A stretch of DNA of 64,000 nucleotides from CAVVFX01 sp963747535 (GTDB taxonomy: Bacteria; Acidobacteriota; Terriglobia; Bryobacterales; Bryobacteraceae): positions 1,178,001 to 1,242,000 of the forward strand of contig CAVVFX010000002.1 in the NCBI GenBank assembly GCA_963747535.1, in the 5' to 3' direction. Below the pieces are notes generated by a model. It saw only the letters and a list, made by a program, of their open reading frames with translations. It was not told the origin of the DNA and did no database searches. Positions 32,606 to 42,408 of the stretch are shown here, one piece after another; position 1 is the stretch's first letter, and each line of letters opens with the position of its first letter. The translations under genes and the position numbers were made by a program.

Positions 32606-33935
32606 GGGTCTTCTCTGCTGCGACGGACGATATGACGGGTACTGTTAGCCGGACCAGCGCGCCGCCGCCACTGCAATTCTCCAAATCCAGGCGGCCATTC
32701 ACCAGGCCGGCACGCTCACGCATCGAGACCAGGCCCATTCCGTACGTGTGCGAGTTTCCAAAGCCTTTGCCATAATCCTCCACTTCGAGCACGACGGCTT
32801 CCGGGAGATACAGCAGGCGGACCGAGGACCGCTTGGACTGCGAATGCTTGGCGATGTTGTTCAGCGCCTCCTGCATGACACGATAGAGGTGGATGGCGAC
32901 ACCGCGATCCAGTTCGCGTGCGTCGCCGGACTTCTCGTAATGCACCTCGATGCCCGTCTGTTTCTGGAAGCCGGGCAGGTATTGAACCACCGCACTCTCA
33001 AATCCGATTTCGTCCAGGATCACCGGATGCAGCGCATGAGATAAATCGCGCACCTTGTCGAGAGTGGACTGCACGATCTGCTGTACCTCGCGTAGATCGG
33101 CACGGAGAGAGTCGGGGTCCGTAAGCCGCCGGCCAGTCCGCTGCAGCATGGTTCCGACGGCCGTGAGAATCTGTCCGAAGTCGTCGTGCAGATCGCGGGA
33201 AATCGAGCGAAAGGCGTTCTCTTGCATGGCGATCAGTTGTTGTGCAAGCTCGCTGCGACGCGCCGACAGTACCGCCATTTCCTCGAACATTCGGCGGTTA
33301 TAATTCACCAGGTAGAGACTGGTGAGCAGAATCACTACCAGCAAGGCCGCCACGAAGAGGTAAAGGTTGCGCTCCACTCCGGCATAGACGCCTCGAATGC
33401 GAGCCGCGGCTTGCTGTTCGCTTTCATTGTTTTGAACCAGCAGACGCGCGACGGCGGCGCCGATCGCTTCCTGGCGCGCCTGGAGCGAGAGGCGAATCAT
33501 GGTGCGGGCCTCACTCTCCTGCCCGTCTTGTGCGAGCGTAAAAATACGGTCGACCGCGTCCCAGAACTGGCCGAGCGAGTCGCTCAGGTACCTCGACTGT
33601 TCGGTATCGCGGTCGAGCGGCGACAGCACGGCTTCGCGCACGATCGCATCCTCGAGATCGGCGCGAAGTCTGCGAAATTGTCCCCGCCAGGCGTTGAGCG
33701 GATACGGCTCACTGCCGTCGAGCATGTCCCGCATGGCCAAGCCCAGCGAATTCAGGTTGTTCTGGATGCGCAGAAGAAGCAGCGAATCAGCCCGATTACG
33801 GTCGATGATGCCGGTCTGGAGCCGCTCCAGGCCGCGGAGTTGCGTGACCGTATAACCCGAATAGAGAGCGACTGCGGACAGCGTAATGGCGAGCCCTGTC
33901 AACAAACGGACTGTAGGTGACCTTGCTTGGGACAT
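32598..33935 (-). CDS. Membrane sensor histidine kinase, NarX/DegS type
   Basis: A 445-residue kinase. Two transmembrane helices lie at about residues 8-28 and 186-206, bounding an extracytoplasmic four-helix-bundle-like sensor (about 30-185). A coiled linker follows, then the HisKA_3 dimerisation motif ISRDLHDDFGQILTAVG with its phospho-His, and the HATPase domain with EALNNIAKHSQS (N box) and DYGKGFGN (G1 box). It should phosphorylate the downstream LuxR-type regulator. The signal sensed is unknown; the sensor resembles the 4HB_MCP type rather than a PAS fold. It begins the operon kinase-regulator-CRTAC1-TlpA. The 272 bases upstream up to the end of glgX hold no gene that I can support. Confidence 0.9.
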   Translation of the reverse strand: MSQARSPTVRLLTGLAITLSAVALYSGYTVTQLRGLERLQTGIIDRNRADSLLLLRIQNNLNSLGLAMRDMLDGSEPYPLNAWRGQFRRLRADLEDAIVREAVLSPLDRDTEQSRYLSDSLGQFWDAVDRIFTLAQDGQESEARTMIRLSLQARQEAIGAAVARLLVQNNESEQQAAARIRGVYAGVERNLYLFVAALLVVILLTSLYLVNYNRRMFEEMAVLSARRSELAQQLIAMQENAFRSISRDLHDDFGQILTAVGTMLQRTGRRLTDPDSLRADLREVQQIVQSTLDKVRDLSHALHPVILDEIGFESAVVQYLPGFQKQTGIEVHYEKSGDARELDRGVAIHLYRVMQEALNNIAKHSQSKRSSVRLLYLPEAVVLEVEDYGKGFGNSHTYGMGLVSMRERAGLVNGRLDLENCSGGGALVRLTVPVISSVAAEKTHV

Positions 33936-34207
33936 CCCGAGGATACGAAGGAAAAGCCTACCACGGTTTAACGCCGAACGGGAGGGTGGTCTTCGTCAGT
34001 CTGTGCAATTGGTAACCTGCAGAAGGGCCTTCCGTTCTCGCTGACGTCTCTTACCATGAGGAACTGGCACACAGTAATGGCACGGATGAACGTTGTTTAT
34101 CTGTGGCCGCAGTCGGTCATTTCACAGCTTCTCATGGAGTCGGTATCTAGTCACCTCGCTACTCGTGATCGGTATGGCCCTTGCAATGACGACTCTGTGC
34201 CGCTTTC

Positions 34208-36328
34208 TCACGAGCCCGCAGTCCTCTTCTTGGCTCGCAATAAAACCACGATCGACCTCGAGGCCACTACGTATCTCGTCTCATTCATAGGCACACCGTG
34301 GTCCGAAAAGTCATCGGGACTCGGTAACGCGGTGTCCACAATCCGGTTCCACTCCTGTGCTGTTCCTTCCTGAATTTCGAACTCCAACTCGTTCCAGTAC
34401 GCGTTGATCATTACGTAAATATCGTCATCACCCTGAGAAGTGCCGTGAAGGCAGAATGCCACGCTACGAGAATCGTTGGACAGATCGACTCTGGGACCGA
34501 TACCATACCAGCAGATGTCCTCGCGCCAGAACCTGCTCCTGCTAAGAGAAGGATGACTTTTCCGGAACGCAATCATACTCTTGAAGAACCGAAAAATGTC
34601 CGTGTTGGACTGATGTTGTTTCCAGTCCAGCCAGCCGACTTCGTTGTCCTGGTTGTAAGGATTGTTATTGCCGAATTGGGTGTTCAGGAATTCGTCTCCG
34701 GCACGAAACATCGGGGTTCCGTTCGATAGGAACAGCAGACAGCAAAAGTTCTTGACCTGCTTCCTTCGTAGAGCCATCACGGGGGACGGGACATCTTTTA
34801 TGCCTTCGTGTCCACAATTCCAACTATAGTTATCGTCCATGCCATCCTGGTTGTGGTGGCCATTGATCCAGTTCTTCTTGTAGTTGTAGGAGACAAGATC
34901 ATAAAGGGTGAAGCCGTCGTGAGAAGTGATATAGTTCACGCTTTGGTAAGCGTGATATGCGTCGCTGCGCGTGTCCGGGAAAAAGTCATCGCTGCCATAG
35001 ATTCGCCGCATCAAATCTGGAATCATCCCCGAGTCTCCCTTGATGAAACGGCGCACATCGTCGCGAAATCGCCCGTTCCATTGAAGCCAGGCGACTCCCG
35101 GAAATCCGCGCCCGAGCTGATATGCGGCGGTATCCCAAGGTTCTGCGATCAGGCGCAACCGGCCCAGCTCCGGATCAGCGGCAATCTGACTGAAGATGGG
35201 CGCATCTCCCCAGTTCAGAGATCCATCCTCATTGCGGCTGAATATAGACGCCAGATCAAAGCGGAATCCGTCGATATGGATCTCCTGTTTCCAATAGCGC
35301 AAGCTATCCATAACCATCTTGCGTACGTGCCCCTGGCTGAAGTTCAAGGTATTGCCGGTGCCGGAGTAATTGGCGTAAGGATTTGCAGGGTCATTGGATA
35401 GTATGTAATAAGTAGAGGCGTCCAAGCCCTTGTAGCTATATATCGGCCCCCGGTGATCCCCTTCGCAGGTGTGGTTGTAAACGACGTCGAGCACTACAGC
35501 GATGCCGGCTTTATGAAACGCCTTCACCATATCTCTGAATTCGAGATGCTGTTCATCATCGTCGCGAGTGCTCGCGTATTGCGCGTGAGGCGCGAAGAAG
35601 TTCAAAGGCATATAGCCCCAGTAATCGCGCTCTTGTGGGTCGCGCTGGAAAATTGGCATCAGCTCGACAATCGTGATTCCGAGTTCTTTCAGGTACGGAA
35701 TTTTGTCCACCAGGCCTCCATACGTGCCGGCGCGAGATGGATCTACGCCGGAGTTGGGGTTCCTGGTGAAACCCTTCACGTGGAGCTCGTAGATGATCGC
35801 GTCAGACTCGTGATATGCAGGCCGGTCGCCTGTCCAGTCATACGCCGGATAGTGACTCGTCAGCACTCCCAAAGGCGCACAGCCTGCGTTTGTCCCTTCC
35901 CGCGTGGCCAGTTCGCGATCGAAACCGGGCGGGAAAAAAATACATCTTGCGTACGGGTCGATGAGTATCTTCTGCGGGTCAAAGCTATGAAGTTGCGAAA
36001 TGACAGGTCCCGATACCGAGTAGGCGTAATAACTGGCATCGCCAATGTCTGATACTGGCAAGCGGCAATGCCATATCCGGCCGGACTTATTGTGCAGAAA
36101 ATCGAAGCGAAAGGTCAAAAGAGGATTGACCACGTCGGCCGAGGAGTAGAGCAGTAGAGTGACACTCTCAGCATGTTCAGCGTGAACGGCAAAGTTGAAA
36201 GCCTGCTCCTCTTCAATCCACGTGACACCCAGGGGCAATGGACTGCCCTCCGCCCGCGCCCACGTTTGCGGCTCCTCGGGCGTCGGGTGATTCAAATCGT
36301 TAAGCGCTATATCGGTTGAGGTCTGCAA
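34208..36328 (-). CDS. glgX: Glycogen debranching enzyme GlgX, intact
   Basis: A 706-residue GH13 enzyme. An N-terminal CBM48-like domain (about 20-150: PLGVTWIEEEQAFNFAVHA, NKSGRIWHCR) is followed by the barrel. Catalytic residues can be placed: nucleophile Asp358 in DGFRFDLAS, acid/base Glu396 in RLIAEPWDT, and Asp471 in TSHDGFTLYD. NGTPMFRAGDEF and FGNNNPYNQDNE are typical of isoamylase/GlgX subfamilies. It removes alpha-1,6-linked side chains left by phosphorylase. Here it is the last gene of a minus-strand run glgP-gnd-zwf-pgl-glgX, all for sugar polymer breakdown and glucose-6-phosphate oxidation. A frameshifted paralogue of similar length is at the left of the window. Confidence 0.95.
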   Translation of the reverse strand: MQTSTDIALNDLNHPTPEEPQTWARAEGSPLPLGVTWIEEEQAFNFAVHAEHAESVTLLLYSSADVVNPLLTFRFDFLHNKSGRIWHCRLPVSDIGDASYYAYSVSGPVISQLHSFDPQKILIDPYARCIFFPPGFDRELATREGTNAGCAPLGVLTSHYPAYDWTGDRPAYHESDAIIYELHVKGFTRNPNSGVDPSRAGTYGGLVDKIPYLKELGITIVELMPIFQRDPQERDYWGYMPLNFFAPHAQYASTRDDDEQHLEFRDMVKAFHKAGIAVVLDVVYNHTCEGDHRGPIYSYKGLDASTYYILSNDPANPYANYSGTGNTLNFSQGHVRKMVMDSLRYWKQEIHIDGFRFDLASIFSRNEDGSLNWGDAPIFSQIAADPELGRLRLIAEPWDTAAYQLGRGFPGVAWLQWNGRFRDDVRRFIKGDSGMIPDLMRRIYGSDDFFPDTRSDAYHAYQSVNYITSHDGFTLYDLVSYNYKKNWINGHHNQDGMDDNYSWNCGHEGIKDVPSPVMALRRKQVKNFCCLLFLSNGTPMFRAGDEFLNTQFGNNNPYNQDNEVGWLDWKQHQSNTDIFRFFKSMIAFRKSHPSLSRSRFWREDICWYGIGPRVDLSNDSRSVAFCLHGTSQGDDDIYVMINAYWNELEFEIQEGTAQEWNRIVDTALPSPDDFSDHGVPMNETRYVVASRSIVVLLRAKKRTAGS

Positions 36329-36349
36329 GCGGTGTCTTACTCCCTGGCG

Positions 36350-37057
36350 TCAGCCAGCAGTCAGCGTTGCATTCGCACCGGCCGCGGCACGATCAGCGAT
36401 AATCACAGCTCGGTCACCGCAAATTCGACCAGCTGGAATGGATAGATCGCCCTTGTACAAGCGAGCCAGCATCCCAGCTTTCTCCCCACCCGTCACCAGC
36501 CACAAAATCCGTCGGGCGCGATTGATGACCGGATAGGTTAATGTCATCCGACGTCTCCCCTGGTACACTCCCGTCAGGGCCACATCTGCGTCGTCGACAC
36601 CGAGCACTGGATCTCCCGGCACTAAAGAGGCAGTGTGTCCATCTGGACCGAGGCCCAAGTGGATGAGGTCGAGCGTCGGCGGCGAACCAGCTATTTCGCT
36701 GAGGACTCCAGCGTATTGTTTCGCCGCCATTTCAAGGTCCGGCGATTCCACCGGCATAGCGTGGACCTGTTCAGTTCGGATCGGCGTGTGGTCGAGCAAG
36801 GTTTCCCGGAGATGCGTAAGGTTCCTATCCGGGTCTCCCGGCGGTGCCACGCGTTCGTCAACCTGCACAACATGCACGCTATCCCACGGCATCTCTTCGT
36901 CGCCCAGCGCACGCATCATGATCCAGGGCGTGCGGCCGCCACTGACGGCGATCGCAAACCGGCCCCGCGCGCTGACTGCGGAGCGAGCCTCGGCAGCAAT
37001 CACTTTCGCAGCCGCACGTGCGGCCGATTTTTCATCCGCAGACACCTTCAGTTGCAT
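36350..37057 (-). CDS. pgl: 6-Phosphogluconolactonase
   Basis: A 235-residue DevB-type enzyme. The ATG at 37057 is chosen because it overlaps the zwf stop (TGATG) and begins MQLKVSADEKSAAR. An earlier start would lie within zwf. Motifs: AVSGGRTPWIMMRALGD, VQVDERVAPPGDPDRN, and DLIHLGLGPDGHTASLVPGD. It hydrolyses 6-phosphoglucono-delta-lactone to 6-phosphogluconate between the two dehydrogenases encoded upstream, in the cytoplasm. The C-terminal GRICGDRAVIIADRAAAG is as in other DevB proteins. The zwf-pgl order and coupling are typical. Confidence 0.93.
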   Translation of the reverse strand: MQLKVSADEKSAARAAAKVIAAEARSAVSARGRFAIAVSGGRTPWIMMRALGDEEMPWDSVHVVQVDERVAPPGDPDRNLTHLRETLLDHTPIRTEQVHAMPVESPDLEMAAKQYAGVLSEIAGSPPTLDLIHLGLGPDGHTASLVPGDPVLGVDDADVALTGVYQGRRRMTLTYPVINRARRILWLVTGGEKAGMLARLYKGDLSIPAGRICGDRAVIIADRAAAGANATLTAG

Positions 37058-38460
37058 CACGCCGCCTTGCCACCAACAAATGACGTGTCGTGGTGAACGA
37101 CCGGATTCTGCCAACCGCCAACCGGCGTTACTATCGCTACCTCATTCGGACCCCAGCTCTTTGGATCGTAGGGATGGACCGGCGTCGCTCGTTTCAGCAA
37201 TGGATCGACAATTCGCCATGCTTCCTCCACGTAGTCCTCCCGCGCAAACAGAGTAGCGTCTCCAGCCATGGCATCGCCTAACACTCGTTCGTAGGCATCC
37301 ATTTCCTCGGCGTTGGGTTGCTCGCTTGCCACCATCTCCTCCGGTTCGCCAGCTATTCGCTCCCCAGGGGCCAGGACCGTCATGCCCATAGCAATCGCCA
37401 CATCCGGGTTGATCCGAAAACGCAAGTAGTTAGACGTCAGAACGTCCGCCGGTATTATGGTTGGAGGCTTTCGCAGGCGGCAAACAATTTCCGTACACGT
37501 AACGGGCAGATTCTTTCCGGCTCGAATGTAGATTGGAACTCCCTGCCAGCGCCATGAATTGATCTCCAGCTTGAGAGCGGCGAAGGTTTCCACTTTGGAG
37601 TCCGGCGCCACTCCCTTCTCTTCGAGATAGCCGCGAAACTGCCCCCGAACAACGTTTCTCTCTTCGAGCGCTGGAATGGCTTTCAGCACTTTGACTTTCT
37701 CGTCGCGAATGGATTCGCTATCGATCCTCACCGGCGGTTCCATGGCCAAATTGCACAGAATCTGGAACAAATGGTTTTGGATAACATCGCGAATGGTCCC
37801 GGTTTCATCGTAAAACGCGCCGCGACCCTGGACACCGAAATCTTCTGCCATCGTTATCTGCATGCTCTCAACATAGTTGCGGTTCCAGAACGCTTCCATA
37901 AACGAATTGGCGAAACGGAAGACAGCCATGTTGTTCACCGGACGCTTACCCAGGTAATGGTCGATCCGGAAAATCGCAGACTCATCGAAATTTCGAAGCA
38001 GCACCTTGTTGAGATGTTGTGCGGACTCCAGGTCGCGACCGAATGGTTTCTCCACAATGACCCGTGCATTCGTCATGCAGCCGCAATGCACTAACTGTTC
38101 GAGCACCTCTTCGAACATCGTGGGGGGAATCGCGAGGTAGTGCGCGGGACTCTTCGCCCCTTTGAGTTCGTTGCCGAGCGCGTAAAAGGTCGCGGGATTG
38201 TTGTAGTCTCCACCGACATAGCGGAGCAGCGAAGAAAGCTTCTCAAAAGCTGCTGGATCCACGCCACCGTGTTTTTCCAAACTGTCGTGAGCATGCGCCC
38301 GGAACTGCTCGATAGACCAGCCTTCTCTGGCAACGCCGATAACCGGTACATTGAGGTGGCCACGCTTAATCATCGCCTGCAACGCAGGAAAGATCTTTTT
38401 GTAGGCCAGATCACCGCTTGCGCCGAAGAATACCAATGCGTCCGAATGGGTATTTGTCAT
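37057..38460 (-). CDS. zwf: Glucose-6-phosphate 1-dehydrogenase
   Basis: A 467-residue enzyme starting at ATG 38460, with GAGGAG nine bases upstream. The Rossmann start is ALVFFGASGDLAYKKIFPAL; the conserved substrate-binding block is FRIDHYLGKRPVNNMAVFRF with the catalytic His-Asp pair; EKPFGRDLESA is also present. It oxidises glucose-6-phosphate to the lactone with NADP, the committed step of the oxidative pentose phosphate pathway. Ten bases separate it from the end of gnd. A much longer in-frame reading from 38589 overlaps gnd and lacks a ribosome-binding site. Length is slightly below the usual 480-500 residues, but all blocks are present. Confidence 0.94.
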   Translation of the reverse strand: MTNTHSDALVFFGASGDLAYKKIFPALQAMIKRGHLNVPVIGVAREGWSIEQFRAHAHDSLEKHGGVDPAAFEKLSSLLRYVGGDYNNPATFYALGNELKGAKSPAHYLAIPPTMFEEVLEQLVHCGCMTNARVIVEKPFGRDLESAQHLNKVLLRNFDESAIFRIDHYLGKRPVNNMAVFRFANSFMEAFWNRNYVESMQITMAEDFGVQGRGAFYDETGTIRDVIQNHLFQILCNLAMEPPVRIDSESIRDEKVKVLKAIPALEERNVVRGQFRGYLEEKGVAPDSKVETFAALKLEINSWRWQGVPIYIRAGKNLPVTCTEIVCRLRKPPTIIPADVLTSNYLRFRINPDVAIAMGMTVLAPGERIAGEPEEMVASEQPNAEEMDAYERVLGDAMAGDATLFAREDYVEEAWRIVDPLLKRATPVHPYDPKSWGPNEVAIVTPVGGWQNPVVHHDTSFVGGKAA

Positions 38461-38470
38461 AAGTCTCTCC

Positions 38471-39517
38471 TCAAGCCACCTTGGATGTCGCGTCGGTCTT
38501 GGCATCAGTTTTTTCGAGATGCCCGCCGAATTCATATCGCATCGCCGACAAGAGCTTATTGGCATAGTCAGCGTCGCCGCGCGAATCAAACCTTTCGTAC
38601 AGAGCAGTGGTAAGTACCGGTGCCGGTACCGCTTCGTCGATCGCCGCCTTAATCGTCCACCGCCCCTCGCCGGAGTCGGAGACGCGGCCCCCGAACTTCG
38701 AAAGCTTGGGGTCCTGTTGCAAAGCGCTAGCTGTCAGATCCAGCAGCCAGGAGGCTATTACGCTGCCGCGCCGCCACACCTCCGCAATGTCGCTCAGATC
38801 CAAGTCGTACTGATAGTGCTCTGGGTTCCGCAATGGTGTGGTCTCAGCGTCGATGGCATCGCTTCGCTGTTTGCCGACGTTCGCGGAGCGCAAGATGCCC
38901 AACCCTTCCGCATATGCCGCCATGATTCCATATTCAATTCCGTTGTGTACCATCTTGACGAAATGTCCGGCGCCGTTTGAACCGCAGTGCAGATAACCCT
39001 GTTCGGCGGTCCCATCGGCCTTTTCTCGACCGGGCGTGCGCGCAAGGTCGCCCATTCCAGGGGCGAGAGTCGCAAAGATCGGGTCAAGGCGATCGGTCAC
39101 CTCGGACTCGCCGCCAATCATCATGCAGTAACCTCGCTCCAGACCCCAGACTCCTCCGCTGGTGCCCACATCCACATAGTGGATACTCCGCGGCGAAAGC
39201 TCTTTCGCGCGCCGGATATCGTCGATGTAATAAGAGTTGCCGCCATCGATAAGAGTATCCCCGGCATCCAGGTGAGGTAGAAGGTCCGCGATAGTGTTGT
39301 CAACCACTGCGGCAGGAACCATCAGCCAGATAGCGCGCGGCTTTTCCAGCTTCTTGACCAGGTCAATGAGTGAATTAGCGCCCGTCGCTTTCTCCTTCAC
39401 CAACTCGTTCACGGCTTTCGGCGACTGGTCGAAGACCACGCAGTTGTGGCCATTATTGAGTAGCCGTCGCACCATATTGGCGCCCATTCTTCCAAGTCCG
39501 ATCATCCCTAATTGCAT
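38471..39517 (-). CDS. gnd: 6-Phosphogluconate dehydrogenase, decarboxylating (short type)
   Basis: A 348-residue enzyme of the short YqeC/GntZ-like group, not the 470-residue E. coli type. The N-terminal GLGRMGANMVRRLL is the NAD(P)-binding loop. DGGNSYYIDD and the catalytic block HCGSNGAGHFVKMVHNGIEYG carry the Lys and Asn/Glu of the active site. It converts 6-phosphogluconate to ribulose-5-phosphate with CO2 release. GAGGAG precedes the ATG by eight bases. A tail of about 15 charged residues (TDAKTDATSKVA) follows the conserved end. The gene follows glgP on the strand by 108 bases and precedes zwf by ten. Confidence 0.93.
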   Translation of the reverse strand: MQLGMIGLGRMGANMVRRLLNNGHNCVVFDQSPKAVNELVKEKATGANSLIDLVKKLEKPRAIWLMVPAAVVDNTIADLLPHLDAGDTLIDGGNSYYIDDIRRAKELSPRSIHYVDVGTSGGVWGLERGYCMMIGGESEVTDRLDPIFATLAPGMGDLARTPGREKADGTAEQGYLHCGSNGAGHFVKMVHNGIEYGIMAAYAEGLGILRSANVGKQRSDAIDAETTPLRNPEHYQYDLDLSDIAEVWRRGSVIASWLLDLTASALQQDPKLSKFGGRVSDSGEGRWTIKAAIDEAVPAPVLTTALYERFDSRGDADYANKLLSAMRYEFGGHLEKTDAKTDATSKVA

Positions 39518-39625
39518 ATCTTTCTCCTCGATGAAATAAAAAACTCTTCAGTCACCATCACGTTGTTCTTGTGGGCGATCGCGGCCCGTAGCGTGTTCAT
39601 ACCCTGAAGCGGGCCTGAGCTGCTA

Positions 39626-42160
39626 TCACCAAAAAGCTACCGGGTAAGGCTTCACCTTCCAAATCCCGGCAGCGTATTCGGCAATGCTGCGATCGCTCGA
39701 AAACTTTCCCGAGCTTGCTACATTCAGGATGGCTTTGTGCGCCCAGGCATTGGGATCCGCATACAGTGAGTTGAGACGCTTATCGGCTTCGCAGTAGGAT
39801 GTCAGGTCCGCCAGGTGCATGTAGTGATCGCCGTGGGTCAGGAGCACGTCTCGCAAGGGAGCAAACACTCCGGGTTCGCTCCGGCTGAACTGGTCGGAAA
39901 AAATGAGATCCAGCGCCGCTCTGGTCTCCGGCTCATGTTCATAGTGCCAGTAGGGGTTATACCAGGAACGGCTGTTCTCCACTTGATCCACTGTGAGTCC
40001 AAACAGGAAGAAATTCTCTTCCCCTGCCTCTTCCGCCATTTCGATGGTTGCGCCATCGCGTGTTCCTATCGTCAGCGCTCCGTTCATCATGAACTTCATG
40101 TTGCTCGTTCCGCTGGCCTCGTAGCCGGCGGTCGAGATCTGGTTCGAGACGTCGCTGGCTGGAATCAATCGTTCCGCCAGCGACACGTTGTACTCGGGGA
40201 GGAAGACCACCTGGAGCCGACCGCGTACTGCAGGGTCAGAGTCAATTACGTCCGCAAGGTTATTAATAAACTTGATAATCAACTTAGCCAGATGGTAGGC
40301 CGGCGCCGCTTTGCCGGCGAAGAAGAATGTGCGCGGCGCCATCTCCATGCCGGGATTTTCTCTCAGCCGGTTATAGATGATGACGATCCGCAATGCGTTC
40401 AACAGTTGTCTCTTATATTCATGAATGCGCTTGATCTGGCAATCGAAGATGGTTTCAGGGTTTACGATCTGCCCCGAACTAGCCTTTAACCAATTAGCGA
40501 ACTGCGCTTTGGCTTCACGCTTGGATGCGAGAAAGATCTCACGAAAGCTACCGTCATTAGCCAACGGTTTAAGCTCGTTGAGACGGCTTAGATCGGCGAT
40601 CCACCCGTCGCCTATAACCCCTGTGATGGCGCCTGATAGTCCAGGATTGGCTCCCAACAGCCACCGGCGCGGCGTCACGCCATTCGTCTTGTTGCTGAAG
40701 CGCTCAGGAAAGAGTTCAGCCAGATCCTTGACCGTCATTGTACGCAATAACTTTGAATGGACAGCGGCAACACCGTTCGTACTGTGGGAGCCGACGATCG
40801 CCAGGTTCGCCATACGAATCTTCCGCAGGCTTCCCTCTTCGACCAGGCTCACACGTTCCACGCGCCCTTCGTCGCCCGGGAAGCGCAGACGAACTTCATC
40901 GAGGAGTCTCCGGTTGATCTCGTAGACAATCTCGAGATGCCGCGGCAGAAGCACCTCAAACCACGCCACCGGCCATTTCTCCAGAGCTTCGGGCAAAAGC
41001 GTGTGATTGGTGTATGCAAGCGTCCTCTTCGTCAAATCCCAGGCCTGATCCCATCCCAAGTGCGCGTCGTCCAGCAGGATTCGCATTAGTTCGGCGACCG
41101 ACATAGAAGGATGAGTGTCATTGAGTTGAATTGCGACTTTCTCGGGAAACTTGTTCCAATCGTCGTTGTGTCTCTGGAAACGCCTTACCAAGTCGGCGAG
41201 TGAACACGCCACCAGGAAGTACTCCTGAAAGAAGCGTAGTCTTTGTCCTGCAGTCGTGGAGTCGTCAGGGTACAGCACCCGCGTGATCGATTCCGCTTGC
41301 AGAGTCTCGCCCAACGCGCCGACAAAGTCGCCGGTGCCGAATTCCCGGAAGTCGAAATAGTCGGCGGCAGCCGCGGCCCAGAGCCGCAGAGTATTAATGG
41401 TCTTTCCCCCGTAACCTACGATCGGGCGATCATACGGAATGCCGAACAAGCTGGACGGGCGGTTCGGGATCAAGTGAAAGTCACCGCCCCGAATCTGGAA
41501 AGTGCAGTTGAGTTTGACCTCCACTTTCTCGTGCGGCCGGGCGACCTCCCATGGGTCGGCGTCGCGGAGCCAATTGTCAGGGTTCTCCTGTTGCCAGCCA
41601 TTCACGATGGATTGCTTGAAGATGCCGTACTCATAGCGCAGACCGTAGCCCGTCGCCGGAAGCTGCATGGTCGCCATTGAGTCCAGGAAGCACGCTGCGA
41701 GACGGCCCAGGCCTCCGTTCCCCAAGCCTGCGTCCCGTTCCTGCTCGACCAGTTCAAGCCAGTCGATGCTCTTCTCCTGGACCGCCTGCCGCACGAGAGG
41801 ATCGAGCAAAAGGTTGCTAACGTTGTTCGCCAGCGATCGCCCAATGAGGAACTCCATCGAAAGGTAGTAAATGCGCTTGGCATTCTCTCGCTCATATGTA
41901 CTCTTGGTCTGCACCCATCGGTGGGCCAGCACATCGCGCACGGAACGGGAGAACGCTTCAAAACGCTCACGGGCGATGGCCGCCTTCGGGTCAATCGCTC
42001 TGTCAAACAGCAAATGTCGTTCGTAGAACGCATCTTCTGTTCCGACAAACGGAGTCCCGCCGCAGCCGTACTGTTCCAGAACGTGCGACGCGTTGGCGCC
42101 ATTTGTTGTCATAGCGGGAGGTTTTGCGGACTGCGTGGGCATCTCGGTTTTTGTTGTCAC
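39626..42160 (-). CDS. glgP: Glycogen/starch phosphorylase
   Basis: An 844-residue enzyme from GTG 42160, with GAGGA upstream. The PLP-binding lysine is in EASGTSNMKFMMNG, near residue 689. Other family blocks: RIYYLSMEFLIGRSL, GNGGLGRLAACFLDSMATMQ, LNDTHPSMSVAELMR, FSNKTNGVTPRRWL and KIHEYKRQLLN-like sequence. It cleaves alpha-1,4 glucan with phosphate, releasing glucose-1-phosphate, which Pgm from the divergent gene converts to glucose-6-phosphate. The first ~25 residues are a Thr/Ala/Pro-rich extension before HVLEQYG. The cluster context makes a catabolic role clear. Confidence 0.95.
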   Translation of the reverse strand: MTTKTEMPTQSAKPPAMTTNGANASHVLEQYGCGGTPFVGTEDAFYERHLLFDRAIDPKAAIARERFEAFSRSVRDVLAHRWVQTKSTYERENAKRIYYLSMEFLIGRSLANNVSNLLLDPLVRQAVQEKSIDWLELVEQERDAGLGNGGLGRLAACFLDSMATMQLPATGYGLRYEYGIFKQSIVNGWQQENPDNWLRDADPWEVARPHEKVEVKLNCTFQIRGGDFHLIPNRPSSLFGIPYDRPIVGYGGKTINTLRLWAAAAADYFDFREFGTGDFVGALGETLQAESITRVLYPDDSTTAGQRLRFFQEYFLVACSLADLVRRFQRHNDDWNKFPEKVAIQLNDTHPSMSVAELMRILLDDAHLGWDQAWDLTKRTLAYTNHTLLPEALEKWPVAWFEVLLPRHLEIVYEINRRLLDEVRLRFPGDEGRVERVSLVEEGSLRKIRMANLAIVGSHSTNGVAAVHSKLLRTMTVKDLAELFPERFSNKTNGVTPRRWLLGANPGLSGAITGVIGDGWIADLSRLNELKPLANDGSFREIFLASKREAKAQFANWLKASSGQIVNPETIFDCQIKRIHEYKRQLLNALRIVIIYNRLRENPGMEMAPRTFFFAGKAAPAYHLAKLIIKFINNLADVIDSDPAVRGRLQVVFLPEYNVSLAERLIPASDVSNQISTAGYEASGTSNMKFMMNGALTIGTRDGATIEMAEEAGEENFFLFGLTVDQVENSRSWYNPYWHYEHEPETRAALDLIFSDQFSRSEPGVFAPLRDVLLTHGDHYMHLADLTSYCEADKRLNSLYADPNAWAHKAILNVASSGKFSSDRSIAEYAAGIWKVKPYPVAFW

Positions 42161-42198
42161 TCTGAACGTCCTCTTTATATGAAATCGAGTTTCGCCGG

Positions 42199-42408
42199 CT
42201 ACGCGGCGACATGATCGTCATCGCTCCACAGCCGTATCACGGGCCGCGACAGGTCTTCATTACTCACCGGACTCAGGCTCCCCCTGTTCAACGGGAAATA
42301 CTTTCCGGCAACACTACCCATCGCAGCAACGCCGGTATATTGGCCCATAACCGTCCACGTCATGTCGTCATGTCGCGGCAGATACACAACGGAAAGTGTC
42401 TCGGCCAT
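42199..42408 (-). CDS. Possible small protein upstream of glgP
   Basis: A 69-residue frame starting at ATG 42408 and ending 38 bases before glgP: residues include SVVYLPRHDDMTWTVMGQYT, SVAGKYFPLNRGSLS and a terminal RLWSDDDHVAA. It is not recognised. Directly upstream is a four-codon mini-cistron (ATG GAG CGC GAC TGA) behind a strong GAGGAGA site, whose TGA is immediately followed by the ATG of this frame. That arrangement looks like translational coupling, and it supports a real gene more than the sequence itself does. It may be a regulatory leader for glgP. Confidence 0.4.
   Translation of the reverse strand: MAETLSVVYLPRHDDMTWTVMGQYTGVAAMGSVAGKYFPLNRGSLSPVSNEDLSRPVIRLWSDDDHVAA

Noticed and set aside
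38461..38589. Longer N-terminus for zwf
   Set aside because: It would overlap the 3' end of gnd and lacks a ribosome site; ATG 38460 has GAGGAG and begins the conserved Rossmann start.
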